A stretch of 50,086 bases of DNA from Auxenochlorella pyrenoidosa. Its lineage: Eukaryota > Chlorophyta > Trebouxiophyceae > Chlorellales > Chlorellaceae. Shown here one piece after another: positions 1-15,357 of the stretch (positions within the stretch are counted from its first letter, which is position 1; every line of letters starts with the position of its first letter). The notes under the pieces were generated by a model. The model worked only from the letters and a program-made list of their open reading frames with translations, was not told the DNA's origin and did no database searches. The DNA lies in assembly GCA_001430745.1 (NCBI GenBank), contig KQ482011.1:196192-246277 (forward strand). The letters run 5' to 3'. Both the position numbers and the translations under genes were made by a program.

Positions 1-407
1 TGTCAGCTGCGGCGCTAGCTTGCGGTGCCAGGGATCTGCCTGCTGCCACATGGCGCGAGCGGGAGGGCACACAAGAGGGCAGGAAGGGACCTTTCCATAG
101 GACCGGCCCACTCATCCCAGCATGCAGCGCACCGCTGGGCACCACAGTCACTCGGCCCTCCTCTGTGGCCGCAGTCGGGGCCGCCTCTGCCTTCTGAATG
201 GCGCCCTGCATGGTGCCGGCACGGCCAGCAAGGCCATCAAGCGCATGTGCAGGGCAGGGCGGTGCAACGTGGGAAGCCCTGACGCCTTGGAGAGAGCAAC
301 CATGCATGGGCCAGCTGGGGACCTGGCAGGACGCCAGGCAGGGTTGCAGGCAGTAAACTTGTAAAAGCAGTACAAGCAGGATACACAGCCGAGGTGGGGG
401 CACCAAC
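1..407. other. left edge: unresolved 3' part or intron of the permease
   Basis: The last permease exon I can place ends at 408 with a GTTGGT donor, so the remaining C-terminal membrane segments should lie further left. I could not find a reading here that matches the conserved C-terminal helices of the family. The stretch is GC-rich and non-repetitive. It may be intron with the final exons outside the window. Confidence 0.4.
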
Positions 408-3400
408 CTGGGGGGCCGCGCCCTGCTGGCGGCGCAGGATGGGCACCTTCAGCCACGACTCCAATGTGTCGAAAATGGGCTGCAGCACAAGCAGCCAGAG
501 GGAGCGGAGGTCGTTAAGGGCATCGCCGCGGCTCTGCAGACACACACAATTGCTGTGTTAATGTGTGCCTGCTGCCTGGCCGGCGCAGAGGCGCCCTTTG
601 CCCCAGCATACAAGCTGCACGGGCCGTGGCGCAGCTGCCGCTGGCAGACGCAGTTGGGCTCTGCTCAGCTGTGCACGTAAGAGGTGGGGTGCGCGTGCGT
701 GCAGGGCACAGGGAAGGCTTGAGGGCTGTGTTCGAGCGAGCAGGCGGCAATGCTCTTGAGCTCACCTGGGCATAGGTCTGTGCGCATCAGCGGCGGCCGG
801 GAAGAAGGGGGGCAGGTTAAGTCCTGTTAAGTTGAGGGCTTAGCATAGCAGGGGGTGTGCGGATGGCGGGCGGCCGGCGAGGTGCATTCCACTGCACAGC
901 CACCCTTTGGCACCCTAAAGGCGTCACCTGGAAGGCGGCCAGCATGTGGACCAGGATGCACACATTGGCCTGCAGGCAGAGGCAGAAAGCATAGAGGGAA
1001 GGCGGGCGGGCGGGTGAGGAGCGGTGAGCCAATGGGGCACGCCTACCGTTTAGAGGCAGGCGGTGGCGGTGCAGCCCAGGCAGATCTGACCCTATTTGTC
1101 CCAGCAATGTGCTTTCTGTGCCCTGCTGCCACCTCACCAGCATGATGAGCCAGTTGGGGGCCTGAGGGAAGCCGGCCAGCACCATGCTCGGCACGTCTGC
1201 GGGGCACGCAGGAGGGTGTGCGGGGTTTGGCGGCAGGCATCCATGCCCCGAGAAGGGCTCAAGAGGGTTCAGCTCGGGGCAGAGGGCGGGCGGGCGGGCA
1301 GGGACGAGGCTGGGAGCGGGCCAGGGCTTGCAGGGGCGGGGCGGAGCTGCCGCACACAGCCAGCCAGCTGGGGCACGCATGGCCGCCAGCAACGGGCCCC
1401 CGGGAGGGCGGGCTGCACCAAAGCGACCTAGCCGGGACCGGCTCGGTGAGCCCCACCGTTGCCGAGCGCGCAGTATCCCACGACCGCCACTGTGAAGTAG
1501 AAAATGAAGCTGGCAGTCACGCCAATGTTCACTGCGCTTGAGGGGGGAGGGGTGGGGTGGGGTGGGGTCCGAGGGTGCCATGCTGCACTCGTGGCGGGCG
1601 CGCCGTCCACGCCCTGTGCAAGAATAGAAGCCCGGTGCAAGGTGGGCTGGCGCATAACACCCAAGCAGGCATCCCAAACAGTTGCTGGCCCCTGCTGCCC
1701 TTCACCTGATGGCGGCTAGCCAGGGACAGCGCGCAGGGCTGTCCACCCTGGCCAGCTTTTTCAACCCACGCCCACGGGCGTACCCTTAACCTGCTCCACC
1801 CATCACAGGCACCAGCTTTACCCCTCACCCCCTCCCATCCCAGCCGAAGACCCACCCGCATTCTTCATGGTCTTTGTTGTGCTGGGCGGCTGCCTCAGAG
1901 TGTCTTGGATCTGCAGGGAGCATGGATTTGCAGGTTCATGGATCTTCAGGAGCGTGGGGACTCCCGGCATACACAGCTGTGCGCGGCATGGAGCAGCTGC
2001 AGCACCTGAGCAGGGCAGCCTGCTGGGCCGCTGGTGACGGCGGCCATGCATGCAGGCGGTGCCCGGCAGAGCAGCCCAAGGCGAGCAGCGGCCGCACCTC
2101 GAGAAGGATGAGAGAGAAAGAGTCTGCAGGGCAGGGCAGGGCAGGGCAGAGCGCCGCAGCAGAGCAGCATCAGGTGGCCGTGGCAGACGCTGCTGCACAG
2201 CTGCAGCGCGCGGCGCCATCACTGGCCTGCTGCCTCGCAGCTGCATGTCCAGCCGACAGCCTACAGCCTGTAGCCCATGCTGCCGGCAGGCGCAGAACAC
2301 GAGGCAAGCTAAGTTTCCATCTCACATGCAAACGCGATGCCACCCAGCGCGTTCAGAACGCCAAACGCCTGTGCAGGGCAGAGCAGGGGGCAGCCGGAAG
2401 GATCAGCCCAGAATCATGCCTGGACAGGGCTGTGGTGGTTGTGTAATCAGGCCACGAAACCGGGCGGCAGGCCAGCACCAGCCAAACATATGCCTTGGTT
2501 TCCTGTCCCAGAAGCTATCGACCTCCCTGCCGTCGGAGAGTGGGGGGCATCACTGCACCATCGCCACCGCCGCCCACCTTGTTCGGGGTGTTGGCTGAAA
2601 TGCCGCCCACGCTGCCAGCGTGTGCGCCGGCTGCGAAACAAAGCAAACAACCGGGTTGCGGCTAGGCATACATAGTCCCGGCCAGGCCGTCCGCCCAGCT
2701 TGGCGCCGCTGCAGGCAGACATCAAGTCAGTTCCCTGCAACCTTCCCTGCAAGCGGAACCAGCTGAGCCCTGCACTTGCAGTGTTGGACAGGTGTGATGC
2801 CCCACAAAAGGGTCCACTCACAGTACACGCAGCCCAGCACCAGAGCGATGGTGGAGTAGGTCAGAGAGGTGGCCACTGCAGGGCGGGTGGTTGCAACCCA
2901 CAAGGGGCATGTGCCTGGGCAGGGTGTGGGCAGGGTGCAAGTGCTGCGACATGGCGAATGCAGGGCGGTGGCCTGCAGCACGGGCACGGCGCGCCGCCAG
3001 CGCCACATGCAGTAGCAGTAGCCAGGCAGCGCAAGGACGGCGGGCGCCCCCAGGTGCAAACACCCAGCTTGGCGGGTCATGCGCAAGGTTGGGGTCTGCC
3101 TGCGCGCTGCACAGGCGGCGAGGCGCATGGCGGCCCCTGGTGCAGAGGCCGGCCCACTCACCGCCAATGGAGGAGACCCACCAAGCACTCTCCAGGTTCT
3201 TGACCTGCCGGGGAGGAGGGGGCTGTGCTGTGCATGCTGGGGCCGCACACGCTGTGCTGGTGCCGTGCATGCTGGTGCTGGCCACGAGCACAAGTCCGCA
3301 GGCAGAGCAGGCCCCGCAATGCATCGGCCCTTGAAGATTGCCTCGTGTTGAAGCAGCATGCAGAGCAGAGCAGGCCCCAGATCCTCGCTCCCTCCCCGCC

Positions 3401-5608
3401 GCCCCGCAGCCCAAGCAGCGCCTGCCTGCGACAGCAGGCACTGCGCAGCGCCGAACAGCAGGGTCAGCTTCCAAGTGGTGCTCCAGCAGTCGTCCGGGGC
3501 GATGCCCTGCGGCAGGAGAACAGCGGGGCGGCGAGCTGTGGGATGGTGAAACGCTGATGCACTTTGAAGAAACCATAGGTGCATGCAGGCAGAGTGGGTA
3601 TCGGAGGCGTTCCCATGCGGCGCATCTGCGTTGCAAGGAGGCGCCCGTGCCAGTGACAAGCGCGCGCAGGTGCACGACATACTGCACGCTACCCATGCGC
3701 AGCGGCATGGCGCAAGGGCCCAGCAGATAGTTTAAGCCGTCCGGCGCTTGCCTGGATGTCGCACGAGCGCTGCGCAATGGTCTTCATTGCGATGCCGCCT
3801 GGCCAGGGGATAAAAGGCCGAAAAACACCAGCCAGAAATCAGAATTGGCTGCGCAGGGTTTTGGATCTTGCTGGGACGCTGGCGCGGGTGGTCTTGCCAA
3901 GTCAATCGGTCTTGCAGTGCAGGCTGCTCGCGCTGTGGCGCCCCCGTGGCGAGCGGCGCCAAGTGGCAGGACATCGATGCTGCCACAGCTGCACACTGTA
4001 GGCATGCCTCTGGCAAAGTGCTTCAGGGAAGCCCTCAGCAAGACCCCGGCTCCCACCTGTGATGGTGTAAGCAATCTGCGGGAGGTCACGCCGGGTGACC
4101 GAGGTCAGCAGATGAGCAGGCCATGGCAATCATTCATCGGAAAGCAAACAGCTGAATAGGCCGCGCTGCGCTTGCACAGCTGGCCGCGGAGGCAGGGGCG
4201 GGCTCTCCAGCCTTTGGGAGCCCTCAAAGCAGAGCAATGGCAGGGCGGTGCCCAGAGCCTGTGGCCTGGCCCTCATGCAGCCCTGGCCTGGCCTGGCCTG
4301 AACCCCCCTCACGGTGATGAGGAAGAGGTTGGACAGCTGCGCGATGGACAGCATCACAGCGTTGAAGCGGCCAAGCATGTAGCGCACTGAGGCAGGGGAG
4401 GAGGCATCCAAATGGCATCGCCCATTATATTACAAACAGGCAGCGGGGCGCGCCTGTGCTCATGGACTGCGAGCAGCTGGGGCTGCCTGCCCGCGGTGTG
4501 GGCGTACGTGGGGAGCGAGGCAGCGGTGGCAGCAAGCACAGCGCAGTCCGGCTGCATGACCCGTGGGCTGCCGAGCGAGCGGCTTGCACCATGTGCTGGC
4601 TGGCTCCCTGTCCCTGCTGCCCCAGAGCAGGCTCTGCCGGGGTCAATTCAGAAGGGAGAATGCCTATCAATGCATCAGTGCACAGCAGCACAGAGCAGGG
4701 CTGCCCCTCACCAGCGTGGTGGTACCGCGCAAATTCCGTGTTGTCAACGCAGTACACTGTAGTACCACGGGAAAAGGGTCAGTTTTCGGCTGCTCGCCAG
4801 CAGCGTGGCAGCTTGGGGCTGGATCGCCTGCCTTGCCAGCGGGACCTGCAGTCCTCTTTTTGGCTGACACCCATGCAAGCCGGGCCTGTCCCCCTCTCCC
4901 TCATCGACCGGCCCGGTCGAGAACTGCTCCCCCAAGCCCTCGCCCTCCCTGCGCGCACCGTCTGCCAGCATGTTTGAAGAGATGAGGCTGATGACGTAGA
5001 ACACGATGAGCATGATTGGGCCGGCGACCCAGCCTGCACAGGCAATGGGGGCAGGGGCGAGCGCCTACCCTGTGCCACTAGCAGGATGAAGGGCTGGTTG
5101 CACCTGAGGGAAGCCCCAGAGCGCACTCCAATCCAGGCCAAGCCACTGAAGCAGGCTGTCACGATACGAGTCGCAAAGTGAGCGCCCGTGGCAGATCCTC
5201 TACAGTGGTTCTGTGCCGCGCTGCGACGCAAAGTGCTGCGCATGCTGTGCTCACCCAACCAGGCCACCGTGGAGGGCAGCGCCAGCACGCCGGCGCCCAC
5301 GATGGCGCAGAAGATGTGCATGATCGCGGTGAACAGGTTGCCCGTCTTATCATTGGGAATGCTGCGGGGAGGGGGCTTGTCCTAAAGTGGCGTGCTGTCT
5401 TGGGGGTCTGTGTCACAAGTTCCGTTGCTCAAACAAGCAAGCAAATCGGAGCAAATGCTTCGGCGCTGACCCAGCTCAGGCTGCAGGCAGCCCCTGCGCG
5501 GTGTGCTGATGCTGCAGTCAGCTGCCCAGACCGCAGCGCGCTGCTGCCTCACCCGTTTGGGTCGCTGCAGGGCGCAAAGGCCCGCGCCGCAGGCTTGGAG
5601 GGCTCCAT
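408..5608 (-). CDS. AAAP-family amino-acid permease (3' end missing)
   Basis: Plant-type amino acid/auxin permease: a polytopic membrane protein that co-transports amino acids with protons. Nineteen exons (minus, 5'->3'): 5608-5553, 5361-5255, 5033-4959, 4756-4712, 4386-4313, 4075-4057, 3798-3752, 3506-3426, 3204-3162, 2875-2822, 2630-2578, 2368-2326, 2123-2098, 1910-1856, 1531-1457, 1196-1138, 969-928, 777-766 and 479-408. All junctions keep frame and give 346 residues. Start ATG at 5608 reads MEPSKPAARAF. Family landmarks are HIFCAIVGAGVLALPSTVAW (first helix), the RSCDIQ region, FGAAQCLLSQ, YSFSLILLEIQDTL, FYFTVAVVGYCALGN and AAFQTYAQPIFD, matching the AYQVFAQPVF block of plant AAPs. Exons average 55 nt, and two introns have GC donors (3751, 3425). 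The C-terminal helices are not visible. Substrate is unknown. Confidence 0.88.
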
Positions 5609-6433
5609 GGCGCCTCGTGAGGCAGCCGTTGTGGTGCGCTAGCGGCGGTGGTGGCCTCCCTGCGTAGCAAGTCGGCATTGAATGCATCGAGACTGCTTGG
5701 CACCCGCTCAGGCAGCCAGCCAGCCAGCAAGCGCTCTTGAAGGCTGCAGTGGGAGTGAGCACGTCAGGGCCCAGACGGTGCCAGGCCCGCCTTGGACCCG
5801 TTCTATAGCGCTGCCATGCTCACCGATGTGTGCGCAGATGCTGCAGCAGTGAAGTGCTTCTGCTGGCGGCTCGCGAAGCTGCAACCTTAAGGCGTCAGGC
5901 GTCAGAAGAGGCAGGCTGTTTTCCCAGCAGCAGCTGCAGCTTTGCCGCTGCAAAGCACGTTCGTCGTCTGTGTGGGATGGGAGGGACGGGCGTGTGCCGT
6001 TCGGGAAGAATGCTTCGAGGGAAAGCGCTGCGCAGCGGGCGGGTGTCGGCCAGCTTCCCGGTGCCCGCTCGGCTTCCACCCAACTCTGAAAGTGATGAAA
6101 GAAGGGTCATGACGACGCTTTCAAGTTGAGAATCCCTGCTGTGCATCGAGGGTCATGTCTCAATCGTCATCACTCAGAAGGCTGGCTGCTGGCTGACGGC
6201 GAACCGCGGGTGCCAGCACCATGCCCACACCACAGTCCCAGCCACTGCCGAGGTTGCTGCCGCTACGCGGAAGTTACATCAGCGTGCAAGAAGCGGCGGC
6301 AAAGGAGCAGCCGGAGCTGCACCAAAGGGGTGTGACAATGAAATGGTTTGCCGTGGCGTCATCCCAGGCATCTAGCAGCAGGCGCTTGCTTGCGATGCTC
6401 GCTTGGTGGCCGACCGACCCAAGCGGGCCGCGC
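5609..6433. other. intergenic: permease promoter and adenosine kinase 3' flank
   Basis: About 0.8 kb between the permease start and the stop of the next minus-strand gene. No conserved coding signal was seen on either strand. It must hold the permease promoter and 5' UTR and the adenosine kinase 3' UTR. No TATA box or other clear element was recognised. Confidence 0.5.
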
Positions 6434-11065
<4,632 letters not shown>

Positions 11066-11760
11066 TGTGCTGCACAGATCTCCCCACTGCTCCAAGGATC
11101 GACTAGTGAATGCAAGGGTGGACATTCCCGCCCGCCTCGCGACCGCAGCAGCTGAACGCAGCATGGCCTCAACCGGGGGCCCCTCCGCTCATCCCGATGG
11201 CGCTCATAGCGTGGAAGATAGCTGGGTGCAAGTGAAGAGGCCAAACGAGAGAGGTCAGCTCGAATGCCGACACTGCTGCTGCAACTGCTGACTGGCACAA
11301 ATGTGCCTGGCCACCCTGCCTCAGCCTGCAAGCCCTTCTGAGTCCCAATTGGTCAGCTGGGCAGGTACTAGGACACGCAAGAGCTGCAAGGTTCATACGC
11401 CTCGCAGCGCTTCACGCCTCCTTTGAGGGCCATGCTAGCCGATGAGTGGGCGTCACATTTCCCCCGGGCCAACGCAAAATGGGAGTTGGCACGCACAGGA
11501 TAGGAAACAGAACGATACTGCGCATGCCAAGTATCGTGGCAGGAAAAAGTAAACAGCAGCGTGGAGCGCGGGGAACAGGGTGGCGCGAGTGGGAGGGGTA
11601 GGGGAGTATCATATCCGCCGCCGGTGCGGCAGGGGAGAGCGAAGCATGGGGCAGTTCACACCCGCGAGCCCTCAATGTGAGGTCTTCGCGGGCCCCTGGA
11701 GCTGTCGGGAAGTTCATGGGTGGTCTGCTGCCTGGATGGGCTTCAGGCGTGGCCGGCCGC
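11066..11760. other. intergenic: ADK promoter and spermidine synthase 3' flank
   Basis: About 0.7 kb between two co-oriented minus-strand genes. An open reading extends upstream of the ADK start to an ATG at 11164, which could be a longer N-terminus or 5' UTR. The rest, including the GC-poor stretch 11440-11560, shows no coding signal. Confidence 0.5.
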
Positions 11761-14700
11761 TCAGAACTGGGTCATCGAGCCGGCCAGCGCGTCGCGGCCG
11801 AAGGAGGGCAGCACAAAGGCGGCGCGGTGCACATCGTGGTTGTAGTACCTGCATAGGGGGCCGGGGCAGAGGCGGGGGGGGCGGGTGCGGCGTCGATTAG
11901 CAGGGCGGCATCAGCTGTGGGGGGCGGGGGAGGCCGCCCATGTGCGGTGGTGCACCCTGGGTGGGCAGATCTGACAGAACGGTGCATGGAGCTGGTTCCG
12001 ACAGCGCACAGCTTGCGGGCAGCGAATCATGCTTGGACTCTTCCGCCCACGCTCCAGGCTGCCTGCCAGGTGGCCATCCCCTTGTTGCACTTCACCCAGG
12101 CGCTTCCCTGCCAGCCCTCTCACACCCTCCACGGCGGCGCGCCCTTGCCCCGTCGCTGCAGCGAGCAGCACCCCGTCACTGGGCGTTTCAAGAGGCCCTA
12201 TGCACTGGCGCCAGACACTGTCCCCGCTCCTCTGCGCTCACCGAAGCGGCGGGTACTCGCGGCCCTCGGGCGCCGTGGGCAGCGGCTGCCGCGGCTCCCG
12301 CGCATCCAGCGGCCCGCCCTCGCTCGCCTTGGTGCACACCATGAAGCCGATCTGGCCGCTGCAGGGCGGGGCACGGAGGCGGGGGGGCGCGGCGCCGACA
12401 TATCAGCGTCCACAACGGACCACGCACGGCGCATGCAAGCAAGAGCAGACATGCCTCCAACACAGCCGGCCAGCCAGATGCAGCAGCTCTGAGAAGTGAG
12501 GAGAGGGCGCGAGCATGGTGAGGGGGTGAGGGAGTGGGGGGGGCCCGGGCCTTGCCTGGGGTAGGTGGGGATGGTGGTGAAGGCGTACTGCACGGCGCCG
12601 CCCTGGAACACCTCGGCGCACATGGCTGCCAGGCTCTTGATGATGTCCAGGTGGTACCACAGGCTCTCGGCCTGGGGGGCAGCAAGGGGGGTGGAGGGTG
12701 GGGGGTGGGCTGCCGAGGCAGAGAAAAGGCGGTGCCACACCCGCCCTGCCTGGGGAGCAACAGCAAGGGGCGGCCTGCCTGGAGGGGGCCTGCCAGGCCT
12801 GGGAGCAGCGGCACCCGGGCCCACCACGCTCCCTGTCAGGCCTCGTGCCCAGGCAGCATGCGCGCCCCGCGCCGCGCCGGCGCTTGCCTGCGTGCACACA
12901 ATGCCGCCGGGCGCCAGCGCGCGGTGCATGGCCTCAAAGAAGGGCTGCAGGTGGGGCAGGGCATGGAGGCGGGCGGGTGAGGGCAGGCAGGGAAGCAAGT
13001 AGGACGGAGTGTAAAGGGGAACAATGGGCCGAAGAGACCGCCGAGCTGACCATCCCTGCCCCTCCTCTGCTCCGTGCCCTGTGCCGGTGGCTTGGAAGCC
13101 ACGCCTTGGGGCTGCACCTCTTCCCCCCCGTGCCTAAATCCGTGGCACAGCACCCGCCAGCACCATGCGCCCATTGGCACGCAGCTGGCAGCCTGCTCAA
13201 AAGCAGCCAAAAACACTGCCCCACTGACGACCAAAACCAAAACTGCTGCCCCGGCAACAGTTCCAACAAGCCATGGAGGCATATGACCACGCCAGCTCGA
13301 CGCCCCGCTGGCGGCCCCGCCCCACTGGCGACTTGAGCAAACAGGTGTCCCGGAAACAACTCCATCAAGCCATAAAAGGGAAAGTACCAGGCCCGCCATC
13401 AAGCCATGAAAAGGGAAACGACCGGGCCCGCCCACCTTCTGGAAGAGCACCTCGGCGGGGCCCACTGGGTCGGACGAGTCCACCACAATGATGTCGTAGT
13501 GCCCCTCGGGCGCATCCTGCACAAACTTGATGCCATCGCACACGTGCACCTGCAGCGCGGGGGAAGGAAAGGGGGGCAGGGGAGACCGTGTGTGTGTGTG
13601 CACAGCAGCCGCTGGCTGTGACTGAGGCTGACAGGGGCGCAGAGCGCGCGCAGGCTGCGCCTGGAGCCGCCCGGGCCTGGAGGGCACGGCAGCTGCGCGT
13701 ACGAACCGTGGCTCGCCGGCCAGCGGCGGCGGTGACCGGCAGTACATCCGGGCTGGCGGCGCTGCAGGAGGAGGAGCTTGCATGCTTGCTCGGCCGCCCA
13801 ACACAACAACAAAGCACCACACACAGAGCGCTGTCGTTCAAGGCCAGCCCAGGCAAGCCACGAGCGCAGTCACCTTGACGCGGGGGTCGGAGTAGCCCAC
13901 CGCCATCTGGGGGAAGTACTTCTTGGACACGTCGATCACCATGCCGTCAATCTCGGCAATGTGGATCTCCTCCAGGCTGGCGTGCCTGCTGAGCTCCCGC
14001 AGCACGCCGCCGTCACCGCCGCCCACCACCAGCGCCCGCTTGGGCGGCCGGCCCAGCGCGCAGGCGGGCAGGTGCGCGATCATCTCCTGCGCGCATGCGT
14101 GGGTGGATGGCGGGGCAAGCGAGCGAGCAGCGTCACTCGTGCGTTGTGCGGGCGCCCAGCCGCGGCCTGTGCATGCGCACCGGCTGGCGGCTCGACGGCA
14201 GCTTGCACACAGCGCAGCGGTCGCACTGGCTGCGTTCCAAGTGGCCATCAGCGGTGATGGAGCAATCGAGAGGGGCCAGGCGAGCAGTGGGGGCAGCAGG
14301 GGGCGGCACACACACTTGCTGGGTGCTGCGCACACCTGGTAGGAAAACTCATCACGGTCGGTGCACTGGATGGCCCCGTCAAGGATGAGCACGGTGCCAA
14401 AGGCGCCGGTCTTAACCACCGCCACGTCCTGCAGGGGGTTACCAAACAACGACAGATGGAGAACGACAGATGGAGCAGGGTAGGTGGCGGAGGGGCGGGC
14501 AGGTGGGAACCTGGAGGCGTGGGGCGTTGAGTCGGTGGGCAGGCGCCCTGCCGCAATCGTGGGAAGAGTCTGCTCTGCTCGCCCTGCTACATGTGCGAGC
14601 GCAGGCACGCAGGCGCAGCTCGCGTGCGGGAGCCTGCAGCATGTGCGGCGGCTGGCGGCAGGCGCCATGCGTGGCGGCGGCGGCAGAGACATGCATGGTG

Positions 14701-14872
14701 TCGCCTCGCTCCGGCGATCGCGGCATCGCACCTGGAAGTCGGAGCGGCCCTGGAACAGCACCTCATCCACCTTGAGGGAGAGGCCGGTGCCAGGCCACAG
14801 AGTGCTCAGCTCCGTGAACCAGCCGTCCTCCCGCAGGCCCTGCTTCAGGCTGCCAGGGGCCGGCTCTGCCAT
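11761..14872 (-). CDS. SPDS: spermidine synthase, complete, 8 exons, two GC-AG introns
   Basis: Transfers an aminopropyl group from decarboxylated S-adenosylmethionine to putrescine, giving spermidine and methylthioadenosine. Exons: 14872-14732, 14428-14336, 14086-13874, 13549-13436, 12944-12888, 12671-12556, 12358-12242 and 11848-11761. They sum to 939 nt (312 aa), the usual size, all in phase. Motifs: [33 protein letters not shown], the nucleotide-binding [12 protein letters not shown] (Asp103), and VDSSDPVGP with catalytic Asp173 and Asp176. Then come [26 protein letters not shown] and the C-terminal [19 protein letters not shown]. Introns 5 and 6 start with GCAAGC and GCAAGG; only these donors restore the family motifs. 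An in-frame ATG at 15019 would add 49 Ala/Ser/Arg-rich residues that look like an organelle presequence. Confidence 0.96.
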
Positions 14873-15357
14873 GCTGCTGCTTGCCGCAAGGAGCGCGGGG
14901 GAGGAGGGGAGGGCGGCGGGGCGGCGGGGGCGCAGAAGGGCCGAGAGGCGGGCGAAATGAGCTTTGGGAGTAGTGATGGAGCGCAGCATGCACGCGATTG
15001 GCGCGATGGCGCTCTGCATTGCTGGCTGGCTCCAAGCGCTGCGACTGCTGCTGCCGCCGCCACTGCCGTCGCCTGCCTTTCAACTGGCTTGCTGCCGAAC
15101 GTTTTTACCGGCGCGTACATCTTTCAATTTCGTGTTGGCGCCTTGAGGGAGCGCACCATCGTTACAAAGACGACAACTGGCTGCCAACCGCCGTCGTTTG
15201 TTGCTATTCCGCACTGCCAACTGCAAGCCCCAACGGGGCACTGCAAGGGCTCGTAGCAGCAGTCTGCCCACACTAGAAGCACGTTTCCCCCCCAGCATCA
15301 CCGCCAGCCCGCTCCAGGCCCTTCCGCCCCGCCGCCGCCGCCAGCTGCCGGCCTGCG
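14873..15357. promoter_or_regulatory. divergent promoter region: spermidine synthase / EamA transporter
   Basis: 485 bp separate two head-to-head starts (ATG 14872 minus, ATG 15358 plus). The part up to 15019 stays open in the synthase frame and may be translated. The core promoters must lie within about 340 bp. No TATA box was recognised. Confidence 0.55.

Noticed and set aside
817..1677. Long minus-strand open frames inside the permease introns
   Set aside because: High GC gives few stops. Only the short stretches with splice signals and permease motifs are coding.
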